Made by a program: the position numbers and the translations under genes. A stretch of DNA of 5,447 nt from DATLBA01 sp035527275. GTDB lineage: Bacteria > Planctomycetota > Phycisphaerae > FEN-1346. Under the pieces are notes generated by a model. It saw only the letters and a list, made by a program, of their open reading frames with translations. It searched no databases and was not told the origin of the DNA. The stretch covers positions 1-5,447 of the forward strand of contig DATLBA010000013.1 in assembly GCA_035527275.1 (NCBI GenBank), in the 5' to 3' direction. Below are positions 1 to 5,447 of the stretch, one piece after another (within the stretch, counting starts at the first letter, position 1; each line of letters opens with the position of its first letter).

Positions 1-563
1 AACAATAACAGGAGCAGCCACCGTGCCTGGCGGCGGCTGGCCCCGGCGGGGCTGGCCCAGGCCCAGGCGCACAAGCATTCGGCCGACAGGAACGCGGCAG
101 CCCAACCGAGCACCTCCGACATGACGGCGAACGTCCAGATGGTGTGACCAACGGCGAAAGCGAGACCCGCCACGACGGCCGCCCACCGCCTCCTTGTCAT
201 CAGGTCCACGATCAGGACAACGTTGGCCGCCGCCAGAGCCATGCTGATGGCCGAGCACAGGTTTGCGGCATAGGCATAATCCCAGAACCTCGGCCACCAC
301 AGCCCTCGGGCCGCCACCAGAAACCACGGATGGACCCGGACCGCCTCACCCGGCCGGGACCAGACTGTGCCCTGCGCCGGCGGCCACGTCAGCCGCGCCG
401 CCGTCCATTGATACTCACCCCCATCCTGCCAGACCAGGCCAGGAGCCAGCGTAAAAACGTACAGCGCCAAGGCGCCGACGAACGCTGCAAGCCAGAGCCA
501 CACCGCCCCGGCCCGCGCGCCGTCGCTTTGGGATTCCTCAAGGTCTGTCGGCTGCCCGCTCAC
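1..563 (-). CDS. DUF2723/TMEM260-type GT-C membrane glycosyltransferase, N-terminal part (truncated by window edge)
   Basis: An open frame runs from a GTG at 563..561 to the left edge, giving 187 residues without a stop; the C-terminus lies outside the window. After a short polar N-terminus (residues 1-18) comes a membrane segment (about 21-40). Next is the luminal-type motif TLAPGLVWQDGGEY (38-51), whose acidic pair D47 and E50 matches the conserved D-x-G-E of the DUF2723 family (related to the protein O-mannosyltransferase TMEM260). A later helix pair with TIWTFAVMSEV (141-151) is also typical of the family. These are polytopic GT-C enzymes, thought to transfer sugars from polyprenyl-phosphate donors outside the cytoplasm; the acceptor is unknown here. 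GTG is chosen because an in-frame TAG lies 15 bases upstream and no other good start follows; an AGAGGGG purine stretch sits about 10 bases before it. It follows the UbiA-like gene after a 15-base gap, so they are probably cotranscribed. The family call is good; the exact substrate is not knowable. Confidence 0.82.
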   Translation of the reverse strand, partial: MSGQPTDLEESQSDGARAGAVWLWLAAFVGALALYVFTLAPGLVWQDGGEYQWTAARLTWPPAQGTVWSRPGEAVRVHPWFLVAARGLWWPRFWDYAYAANLCSAISMALAAANVVLIVDLMTRRRWAAVVAGLAFAVGHTIWTFAVMSEVLGWAAAFLSAECLCAWAWASPAGASRRQARWLLLLL

Positions 564-578
564 GAAAGCGAGGCCCCT

Positions 579-1460
579 CTAGATTACAAAAAGAACCAGC
601 GCCACCATGGCCACCCACACCAGGAGGGCAAGCACGAACGCCGGGTCCCGACGGACCATCTCCACGGGGCCGGCGACCTGGCCCGTAATCGCCCGGCCGT
701 AGAATCGAAAGACGGCGTACAGAACCGGCAGCACGGTGATAAACATCCAGTGATTCCCTACCACTTTCTCGACCGTTCGCTCGCTGACGGTGTAGAGCAT
801 GTAGGTCACAAGCGCCAGGGTGGCCGAAACGGTCATCATGTGCTCAAGACCCCGCTGCGTGTAAAGGCCCCGCTCCATCGGGCGTGTCTCGGAAGCGGCA
901 GCGCCCAGCGCCACCCGCTCGCCCTCTCGCTTCGCAAACCCGAGGAAAAGGCTCAGAGTCAGCGTGCACAGGAGCAACCAGTGACTAACCACAACCTCGA
1001 TGGCGACGCCGCCCGCGTACGCCCGAATGACGAAACCCACCGCCAGAATGAGAACATCCAGGATGGCCACACGCTTCAGGCCCAGCAGATAACCGAACAT
1101 CAGAACGAGGTACGCACCGATCATCAACGTGAGCAGCCAGCGGACCGTGAGGGACAGGATGATAGCGGCCACCATCAGGATCAGGCCGAACCCCACGGCC
1201 GTCCCCACCCCGACGGCGCCCGACGCCACCGGCCGGCCACACTTGACCGGGTGTCGCGCGTCCTCCTTGCGGTCCAGGACGTCGTTCAGCGCATAGACGC
1301 CGCTGGAAGCCAAACAAAACGCCGCAAACGCCTCGAGGGTCGCAATCCAGGCGCCGGGGTCCACAACCTTGCGGGCAAAAACCAGGGCCGCAAAAACAAA
1401 AAGGTTCTTAATCCAATGGCTCGGCCGGGCGAGCCGGACTAGGTTGCGGAGATGACTCAA
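579..1460 (-). CDS. UbiA-family prenyltransferase, decaprenyl-phosphate phosphoribosyltransferase (DPPR synthase)-like
   Basis: Predicted 293-residue polytopic membrane protein, a normal length for the DPPR-synthase branch of the UbiA superfamily. In that branch (Rv3806c of Mycobacterium) the enzyme transfers 5-phosphoribose from PRPP to a polyprenyl phosphate, the first committed step to lipid-linked arabinose or ribose. Visible hallmarks are RPSHWIKNLF near the N-terminus (12-21), the first Asp-rich motif NDVLDRKEDARHP (59-71; N59, D60, D63, D67), the K73..RP77 ASG segment, and the second motif region YLLGLKRVAILD (124-135) followed by GFVIRAYAGG (142-151). About eight or nine hydrophobic helices follow in series. 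The start is TTG at 1460..1458, with a strong GAGGAG site 5 bases upstream. The frame is open much further upstream, but that part runs through the divergent promoter and antisense to the next gene and has no family similarity. R74 of the usual KRxRP pattern is Cys here. It is probably the first gene of a leftward operon with the GT-C gene. A different aromatic or lipid acceptor cannot be excluded. Confidence 0.87.
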   Translation of the reverse strand: MSHLRNLVRLARPSHWIKNLFVFAALVFARKVVDPGAWIATLEAFAAFCLASSGVYALNDVLDRKEDARHPVKCGRPVASGAVGVGTAVGFGLILMVAAIILSLTVRWLLTLMIGAYLVLMFGYLLGLKRVAILDVLILAVGFVIRAYAGGVAIEVVVSHWLLLCTLTLSLFLGFAKREGERVALGAAASETRPMERGLYTQRGLEHMMTVSATLALVTYMLYTVSERTVEKVVGNHWMFITVLPVLYAVFRFYGRAITGQVAGPVEMVRRDPAFVLALLVWVAMVALVLFVI

Positions 1461-1471
1461 CGCTTCTCCTC
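1449..1471 (-). promoter_or_regulatory. Ribosome binding site and TTG start that set the UbiA-like N-terminus
   Basis: On the minus strand GAGGAG (1471..1466) is followed by five bases and a TTG codon (1460..1458). Translation from this TTG places the conserved RPSHWIKN segment at residues 12-19, as expected for the family. No ATG or GTG with comparable spacing is present nearby in frame, so the TTG start is preferred over the much longer open frame that begins at 2024. Confidence 0.7.
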
Positions 1472-1502
1472 GCCGGACTGGAACCGGATTTGGCGTCAGG
1501 CT

Positions 1503-1538
1503 CCCCCTCTTTATGGTCGGCGCAGGGTCGAATGTCAA
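1503..1538 (-). promoter_or_regulatory. Candidate sigma70-type promoter for the leftward UbiA-like/GT-C operon
   Basis: On the minus strand a perfect TTGACA (-35, bases 1538..1533) is followed by a 17-base spacer and CATAAA (-10, bases 1515..1510; 4 of 6 to TATAAT). Transcription would start near 1503, leaving a leader of about 42 bases before the TTG start codon. Consensus -35 and ideal spacing in a GC-rich intergenic region, in the correct orientation and place, support the call. There is no experimental evidence. Confidence 0.55.
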
Positions 1539-1662
1539 GCAGACGCCCGCTTTCCCCCGTTTATCGGCCGTTTTGCCCTCGCCAATACAGCGAAAGGCCC
1601 GCTGCGGGGGCCGGCGCGCCCCGCCTCCGGGAACAGACCGCGGCCCGGGCGACAATTCATCC

Positions 1663-1691
1663 TGGCCACCTCCGGCGGGTTCTGCTACGAT
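1663..1691 (+). promoter_or_regulatory. Candidate extended -10 promoter for the SDR gene
   Basis: TGGCCA (1663..1668; 4 of 6 to TTGACA) is separated by 17 bases from TACGAT (1686..1691; 4 of 6 to TATAAT). The -10 is preceded by TGC (1683..1685), giving the extended -10 pattern TGnTAnnAT. Transcription would begin near 1698, about 24 bases before the ATG at 1722. It is weaker than the opposite promoter but well placed. Confidence 0.35.
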
Positions 1692-1721
1692 TGGTCCACC
1701 AACCAGCCGAGGACACAATAG

Positions 1722-2762
1722 ATGACAAGATACCTGGTGACCGGCGGCGCAGGATTTCTGGGTATCAACCTGGTCCGGCATCTCCTGGCCAGTGACCACG
1801 AGGTCACGTCGCTGGACATGGCCGAATTCGACTATGCGGATTGCCGGGACCGCATCCGTATCATAACCGGCGACGTCCGAAGCCGCGACGACGTGCGGCA
1901 GGCGATGGACGGGGCGGACATCGTGGTCCATTCTGCCGCCGCCCTCCCCCTCTACAAGCGGGAAGACATCTTCTCCACCAACGTGGAGGGGACCAGAAAC
2001 GTCCTCGAAGCGGCCGAGCGTCAAGGTGTCGATCGCGTTATCTACATCTCAACGACGGCCGTTTACGGCATCCCCGACCATCATCCCATTGACGAAAACG
2101 ACCGGCTCGACGGCGTCGGCCCCTACGGCGAAGCAAAGATCCTGGCCGAACAGGTCTGCCTCGAATATCGCGACGCTGGGCTGTGCGTCCCGATCCTCAG
2201 GCCGAAGTCATTCATCGGCCCGGAGCGCCTCGGCGTCTTCGTGCTCCTTTACGACTGGGCGAAGGACGGCAAGAACTTCCCCGTAATCGGCAGCGGCGAC
2301 AATCGATATCAACTGCTCGACGTGGAAGACCTCTGCGATGCGATCCACCTGGCGGTCACACTGAATCGGAGTATCGTGAACGACACGTTCAACATCGGCG
2401 CCAAAGCGTTTGGGACGATGAAGGAAGATTTTCAGGCGGTCCTCGATCACGCCGGTTTCGGCAAACGGATTATTGCGTTTCCTGCGGGCCCCGTCATCGC
2501 CGTCTTGAAGGTCCTGGAGTTCCTGCACCTCTCGCCGCTGTATCAGTGGGTTTACAAAACCGCCTGCCAGGAATCCTTTGTCTCCATCGCCAAAGCGGAG
2601 CGCGTGCTCGGTTTCTCCCCGAAGTATTCCAACACGGACGCGCTGATTCGCAACTACGAGTGGTATCTGGCGAACCTCGAGAAGGTCGAAAGGAGTTCCG
2701 GCATTTCGCACCGGGTCCCGTGGAAACAGGGCATCCTCCGCGTCGCGAAGTTCTTCTTCTAA
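1722..2762 (+). CDS. NAD(P)-dependent epimerase/dehydratase, extended short-chain dehydrogenase (sugar-modifying)
   Basis: A 346-residue cytoplasmic protein of the extended SDR family (NAD-dependent epimerase/dehydratase, Rossmann fold). The N-terminus carries the dinucleotide motif TGGAGFLG (7-14; G8, G11, G14). D32 at the end of the second strand suggests NAD(H) rather than NADP(H) binding, and GDV (50-52) precedes the adenine-contact strand. The active site is visible as S110-T111-T112 and Y135-GEA-K139 (YxxxK). LRPKSFIGP (159-167) is the usual segment after the catalytic helix, and QLLDVEDLCDAI (197-208) matches the substrate-domain motif. The C-terminal domain (about 230-320) is less conserved and would determine the substrate. 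ATG at 1722 is preceded by GAGG with 9-base spacing. Sugar nucleotides are the most likely substrates of this class, but a lipid-linked sugar or sterol-like substrate is possible. It is divergent from the DPPR-synthase-like gene, which hints at a shared pathway. The exact reaction cannot be told from the sequence. Confidence 0.85.
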   Translation: MTRYLVTGGAGFLGINLVRHLLASDHEVTSLDMAEFDYADCRDRIRIITGDVRSRDDVRQAMDGADIVVHSAAALPLYKREDIFSTNVEGTRNVLEAAERQGVDRVIYISTTAVYGIPDHHPIDENDRLDGVGPYGEAKILAEQVCLEYRDAGLCVPILRPKSFIGPERLGVFVLLYDWAKDGKNFPVIGSGDNRYQLLDVEDLCDAIHLAVTLNRSIVNDTFNIGAKAFGTMKEDFQAVLDHAGFGKRIIAFPAGPVIAVLKVLEFLHLSPLYQWVYKTACQESFVSIAKAERVLGFSPKYSNTDALIRNYEWYLANLEKVERSSGISHRVPWKQGILRVAKFFF

Positions 2763-2778
2763 AAGGGCTTCGATAAAA

Positions 2779-2808
2779 CCGGGTTCGCCCCTGAATAGGC
2801 GCGCCCGG
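2779..2808. terminator. Stem-loop after the SDR gene, possible weak terminator
   Basis: CCGGG (2779..2783) pairs with CCCGG (2804..2808), and CGCC (2786..2789) pairs with GGCG (2798..2801), leaving a 2x2 internal mismatch and an 8-base loop. It begins 16 bases after the SDR stop codon. On the plus strand it is not followed by a T-run, so it would be a poor intrinsic terminator for the SDR gene. On the minus strand it is followed by TTTTAT, but no minus-strand gene leads into it. It may only slow transcription or protect the transcript end. Confidence 0.3.
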
Positions 2809-2863
2809 AAATACGTCCTTAGCAAAGGGATGCGGCGCTTCACCATGGTCAAGGCAACTGCTC

Positions 2864-2877
2864 GGGGAATGAACATG
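2864..2877 (+). promoter_or_regulatory. Ribosome binding site choosing among four in-frame ATGs of the esterase gene
   Basis: GGGGA (2864..2868) lies 6 bases before the ATG at 2875, an ideal spacing, but directly abuts the ATG at 2869. The earlier ATG at 2830 has AGGG touching it, which is too close. Starting at 2875 gives a compact signal peptide; starting at 2830 would add 15 residues before the basic n-region. Confidence 0.5.
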
Positions 2878-4428
2878 AATGAAAATCGCGCCAGAGGAGC
2901 GGGTTTGGCCCTTGCAGCGGTCCTCCTGTTTCTTTCGAGCCCCTTTTTTCATACCAGCGCCCGCGCCGAAAGCCCCACCAAGGGGGTCACGTGGAAGCAC
3001 TTTCTCGTCCGGTCACAGGCCACCGGAAAAATCGAGCGGTTCTGGGTCGGCCACGCCGCAAGCCTCAAAACCGACGGCCAATATCCGGTCGTCTATTTCC
3101 TGCCGGGCCTCTTGGGCAACGAAAACAAATGGAAAAAGCCGCTTGAGCCGCACCTTGCCGAGCATGATGTAATCGTCGTGCTGACGTCGGTCGGCGGGGC
3201 CACCTGGTTCATGAACTCACCCGCCCAGCCGTGGATGAAATGGGGCGACTTCCTGACTCGGGAACTCCGCGCGTTCGTCGAAACGAATTACCCCGCGTCG
3301 CGCGAGAAGGGGCAGCGCGGCATCGCAGGCATCTCGTCCGGCGCCCACGGCGCCCTTTACCATGCGCTGCGGAATCCGGACCTATACGGCAGCATCAGCC
3401 TCCTCTCGGGCGCCCTCGATCTGGCCGGATACGCCGGCACCGTCGGCCTCGATTACTGGGTCGGCCCGCGAACCTCCGCCGTGCTCCCGGTTTACACCGA
3501 TCGGTCCGCCCTCTTGCTGGCCAAACGACACCCCGGCCCCTGGCTCTTCGACCTGTATCTCGACGTCGGCGACAAAGACGGCGCCAAACCCCAGATGGAC
3601 GTTCTCCGCCGCATCCTGGAGTCCCGAAACGTCCCGTTCCGCTGGCACGTGGGCACCGGCGCCCACAATTGGACCTATTGGCGCGCGCGCGCGGGCGACC
3701 ACCTCGCCTGGCACGTTAGTCTGTTCGCCAGGAACCGGCGCGAGGGGCGCTATACCCAAGAGGCGCCGACGCCGAACGCGCCCCTGCTGAAACTCCTGGA
3801 CAGTTTGCCCGACGTGACCCTTTCGGACGATGCGGTCGCGCGGCTGCGGGCGCCTTGGTCCGAGCCGCATGCGGGCGAATCCATCCGGGTCAGCGGCATC
3901 CCGGCGGAGGGCGCCCCGCTGGCGAAGAAGGACGATCAGTATAAGGAAGTCACGCTCCAAGCGCCCCTGACCGCGCGAGGACACAAGCGCGGCCTCTATC
4001 TGTATCGTCTCACACTCACCGTGAGCACGCCGATGCCGAGAGCGGGCGAGATCACCATGAACTGCCGCATCCGAAACGGTCGCGGTTTGAACGTGTTCTC
4101 GATCCCTACAACAGCACTTCCCCTGGGAGCAGGAGAACCGAACCGTCGCGCCGGTCTCCGCGCTCGTCTGGCGTTGGAATTGAAGGGTCCGGACCCGCTG
4201 CGCGGCGGCATCGTGTGCGGTCTTCAGGTCTTTGGCGCCGATGGCCAGCCGCTCGGCGACCCCGCCATCGGGAAAGCCAAACCGGGATCGACCTCGATCG
4301 AACTATGGCCGATCGCGCCTGCGGCTCGTGCGCAGTGGACTCTGTCTCTTAAGGGCACGAAGGCGCTGCCCCTGGCTGCTGTCCACCAGGCGCGACTCGA
4401 AACGGAAACCTCAGAGCCCAACGACTGA
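2875..4428 (+). CDS. Secreted alpha/beta-hydrolase esterase (esterase D / antigen 85-like, PF00756 type) with unassigned C-terminal region
   Basis: A 517-residue exported protein. Residues 1-31 form a Sec signal peptide: basic NENRARGAG, a hydrophobic core (LALAAVLLFL onward), then ARA before E32 as the likely signal peptidase I site. Residues about 36-290 match the putative-esterase fold: YPVVYFLPGLLGNENKW (70-86) as oxyanion-hole strand and loop, nucleophile elbow GISSG with S154 (152-156), acid in DVGDKDG (probably D235), and H264 in GAHNWTYW. Known members are S-formylglutathione hydrolases, feruloyl and acetylxylan esterases and mycolyltransferases, so ester hydrolysis or acyl transfer outside the cytoplasm is expected. 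Residues about 315-517 form an extra beta-rich region that I cannot assign, with the mature protein's only two cysteines (C397, C448). The start at 2875 has GGGGA with 6-base spacing; in-frame ATGs at 2830, 2845 and 2869 fit the signal peptide or ribosome site less well. It lies 112 bases after the SDR stop; I see no convincing promoter in that gap, so cotranscription with the SDR gene is likely. Confidence 0.83.
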   Translation: MNENRARGAGLALAAVLLFLSSPFFHTSARAESPTKGVTWKHFLVRSQATGKIERFWVGHAASLKTDGQYPVVYFLPGLLGNENKWKKPLEPHLAEHDVIVVLTSVGGATWFMNSPAQPWMKWGDFLTRELRAFVETNYPASREKGQRGIAGISSGAHGALYHALRNPDLYGSISLLSGALDLAGYAGTVGLDYWVGPRTSAVLPVYTDRSALLLAKRHPGPWLFDLYLDVGDKDGAKPQMDVLRRILESRNVPFRWHVGTGAHNWTYWRARAGDHLAWHVSLFARNRREGRYTQEAPTPNAPLLKLLDSLPDVTLSDDAVARLRAPWSEPHAGESIRVSGIPAEGAPLAKKDDQYKEVTLQAPLTARGHKRGLYLYRLTLTVSTPMPRAGEITMNCRIRNGRGLNVFSIPTTALPLGAGEPNRRAGLRARLALELKGPDPLRGGIVCGLQVFGADGQPLGDPAIGKAKPGSTSIELWPIAPAARAQWTLSLKGTKALPLAAVHQARLETETSEPND

Positions 4429-4646
4429 GGGCGCCCTTGCGCGGAGGCGAATCAGCGCCTGCAGAATCGTCCCGTCCGGCCGAACCTATCAAGAACCTGG
4501 TTCGAGGACGCGTCCTGAAATCGTCATCAGCGGTCCGCCCTGCACTCCTGTTGAAGAGTCGGCCCGAAAACAGTCGAAATGTAGGTTGAAGCCGGGACGG
4601 TTGGCGGTAGAATCCGATTCTCTGTGGCTCGGTTGGGGAGCAACGT
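4429..4646. other. Intergenic region before the 4-epimerase gene
   Basis: These 218 bases hold no gene that I can support. A small hairpin, AGGCG (4445..4449) with CGCCT (4456..4460) and a 6-base loop, begins 16 bases after the esterase stop and could contribute to termination, but no T-run follows. A perfect 12-base palindrome lies at 4505..4516. The right part carries the candidate promoter listed separately. The gap size and promoter suggest that the epimerase is transcribed on its own. Confidence 0.5.
4586..4613 (+). promoter_or_regulatory. Candidate sigma70-type promoter for the 4-epimerase gene
   Basis: TTGAAG (4586..4591; 4 of 6 to consensus) and TAGAAT (4608..4613; 5 of 6) are separated by 16 bases. 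Transcription would start near 4620, about 27 bases before the ATG at 4647. A GGGGAG ribosome binding site (4635..4640) with 6-base spacing follows, so the leader is short and compact. Confidence 0.5.
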
Positions 4647-5447
4647 ATGGCAAACGTTTGGCTGGTGACGGGCGGCGGGGGGTTTATCGGGTCGAACCTC
4701 GTGCGGGCGGTGCTGGAGCGCGGCAAGCCGGTCCGCGTGCTGGACAACTTCTCGACGGGGTTCCGCGCCAACCTCGACGAGGTGGCCTCCGACGTCGAGT
4801 TAATCGAGGGCGATATCCGCGACCTGGCCGTCTGCCGCAAGGCATGCAAGGGCGTCGAAGTCGTCCTTCATCAGGCCGCCATCCCCAGCGTGCCGCGCAG
4901 CATGGAAGACCCCCAGACGAGTTTCGACGCGAACGTGGTAGGCACGCACAACTTACTGATGGCGGCCCGCGAGACGGGTGTCCACCGCTTCGTCTTCGCC
5001 GCCAGTTCGAGCGCCTACGGGGCGGGCGAAGAACTTCCCAAGCGCGAGACGATGCCCCTTCTGCCGGTCAGCCCATATGCGGCCGACAAGGCGACCGGCG
5101 AACTTTACGCGGCCACCTTTTTCCGGGCGTTCGGCCTCCAAACCGTCAGCCTCCGCTACTTCAACGTCTTCGGCCCGCGCCAGGACCCGACCAACCAGTA
5201 TGCCGGCGTCATTGCCGCGTTCGCCTCGCGGATGCTTCGCGGCAAGCAGCCGGTCATTTTCGGCGACGGAACCCAGTCGCGCGACTTTACCTACATCGAA
5301 AACGTCATCCACGCCAACCTTCTGGCCGCCGATGCGCCCGAGGTGCACGGCGAAGTGGTCAACATCGGCTGCGGCGAACGGATTGACCTGAACGCGATGG
5401 CCGGCGTGTTCAATGAGGTTCTCGGCACCGACCTGGAACCGATTTAC
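4647..5447 (+). CDS. WbpP-like UDP-N-acetylglucosamine 4-epimerase (extended SDR), 3' end outside window
   Basis: The first 267 residues of an extended SDR sugar-nucleotide epimerase; the family is about 310-345 residues, so some 50-80 are missing beyond the right edge. It would interconvert UDP-GlcNAc and UDP-GalNAc (or the uronic acids) in the cytoplasm using bound NAD, supplying precursors for surface polysaccharide. Visible features are TGGGGFIG (8-15; G9, G12, G15), D33 in VLDNFSTG (31-38), GDIRD (55-59), VLHQAAIPSVPRS (73-85), the catalytic serine stretch S120-S121-S122 before AYG, Y144-AAD-K148 (YxxxK), RYFNVFGPRQDP (170-181) and GDGTQSRDFTYIENV (206-220). The LHQAA-SVPRS and RYFNVFGPRQDP segments closely resemble WbpP/TviC-type epimerases more than GalE. 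The residue that best separates GlcNAc-type from glucose-type specificity lies in the missing C-terminus, so UDP-glucose 4-epimerase remains possible. ATG at 4647 has GGGGAG 6 bases upstream. Confidence 0.88.
   Translation, partial: MANVWLVTGGGGFIGSNLVRAVLERGKPVRVLDNFSTGFRANLDEVASDVELIEGDIRDLAVCRKACKGVEVVLHQAAIPSVPRSMEDPQTSFDANVVGTHNLLMAARETGVHRFVFAASSSAYGAGEELPKRETMPLLPVSPYAADKATGELYAATFFRAFGLQTVSLRYFNVFGPRQDPTNQYAGVIAAFASRMLRGKQPVIFGDGTQSRDFTYIENVIHANLLAADAPEVHGEVVNIGCGERIDLNAMAGVFNEVLGTDLEPIY

Larger units (their letters stand above)
1461..1721. other. Divergent intergenic region between the two transcription units
   Basis: This 261-base stretch separates the leftward UbiA-like gene from the rightward SDR gene. 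It contains the two candidate promoters listed separately and a very GC-rich middle (about 1596..1650) with short inverted repeats, for example GGCCC 1596..1600 with GGGCC 1608..1612. Three short overlapping open frames on the plus strand here have no family-like composition and no convincing ribosome binding site, so I do not call a gene. Confidence 0.6.

Noticed and set aside
144..1442. A 432-codon plus-strand open frame antisense to the UbiA-like and GT-C genes
   Set aside because: Its product is rich in Arg, His, Gln and Pro with no recognisable fold, while the opposite strand encodes two proteins with clear family motifs. Long antisense frames are common in GC-rich DNA.
1461..2024. N-terminal extension of the UbiA-like frame back to 2024
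   Set aside because: The extension crosses the candidate divergent promoters and runs antisense to the SDR gene; it lacks membrane segments or motifs, and a strong ribosome site marks the TTG at 1460.
2208..2876. A 222-codon minus-strand open frame over the SDR 3' end and following gap
   Set aside because: It is antisense to well-conserved SDR codons, has low-complexity charged composition, and no promoter or ribosome site supports it.
3681..3693. Alternating GC run of 13 bases, possible slippage site or Z-DNA
   Set aside because: It encodes the Arg-Ala-Arg-Ala part following the conserved YW next to the catalytic His and is explained by codon choice; the frame is intact on both sides.
3382..3984. 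A 200-codon minus-strand frame within the esterase gene
   Set aside because: It is antisense to the catalytic domain and has no family-like features.
4505..4516. Perfect 12-base palindrome AGGACGCGTCCT upstream of the epimerase promoter
   Set aside because: A perfect 12-base palindrome is expected about once by chance in a window of this size (1 in 4096 positions), and no second copy was seen.
4232..5386. A 384-codon plus-strand frame overlapping the esterase end and the epimerase
   Set aside because: It is very Arg-rich and out of frame with two genes that have clear motifs; it is a frame shadow.

Overview
The window is a GC-rich (roughly 60% or more by eye) bacterial segment carrying five protein-coding genes for envelope or exopolysaccharide sugar chemistry. 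There are no RNA genes, mobile elements or CRISPR arrays that I can see. The organism is probably Gram-negative-like: one gene encodes an Sec-type signal peptide followed by a periplasmic or secreted hydrolase, ribosome binding sites are purine-rich, and sigma70-like -35/-10 elements can be found. The gene mix (DUF2723 GT-C enzyme, DPPR-synthase-like UbiA protein, WbpP-like epimerase) would fit an environmental planctomycete or a similar high-GC lineage, but the sequence alone does not prove this.

Layout. The minus-strand unit reads leftward from about 1503. It holds a UbiA-superfamily prenyltransferase of the decaprenyl-phosphate phosphoribosyltransferase type (579..1460, TTG start), then a DUF2723/TMEM260-type GT-C membrane glycosyltransferase that runs off the left edge (1..563, GTG start). 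A 261-bp divergent intergenic region (1461..1721) carries a good candidate promoter for the leftward unit and a weaker one for the rightward unit. Rightward come an extended-SDR NAD(P)-dependent epimerase/dehydratase (1722..2762), a secreted alpha/beta-hydrolase esterase with an unassigned beta-rich C-terminal region (2875..4428), and a WbpP-like UDP-N-acetylhexosamine 4-epimerase (4647..end, 3' truncated) with its own candidate promoter.

How the genes may work together (inference). The UbiA-like protein would attach phosphoribose from PRPP to a polyprenyl phosphate. The adjacent GT-C protein belongs to a class that uses polyprenyl-phosphate sugars as donors on the outer side of the membrane, so the two could be consecutive steps of one lipid-linked-sugar pathway. 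The extended SDR could modify the sugar, the last epimerase would supply a UDP-N-acetylhexosamine, and the secreted esterase could acylate or deacylate the product. Each family is known. The combination and the esterase C-terminal region are the parts worth a second look. I did not find a clearly new system in this window.
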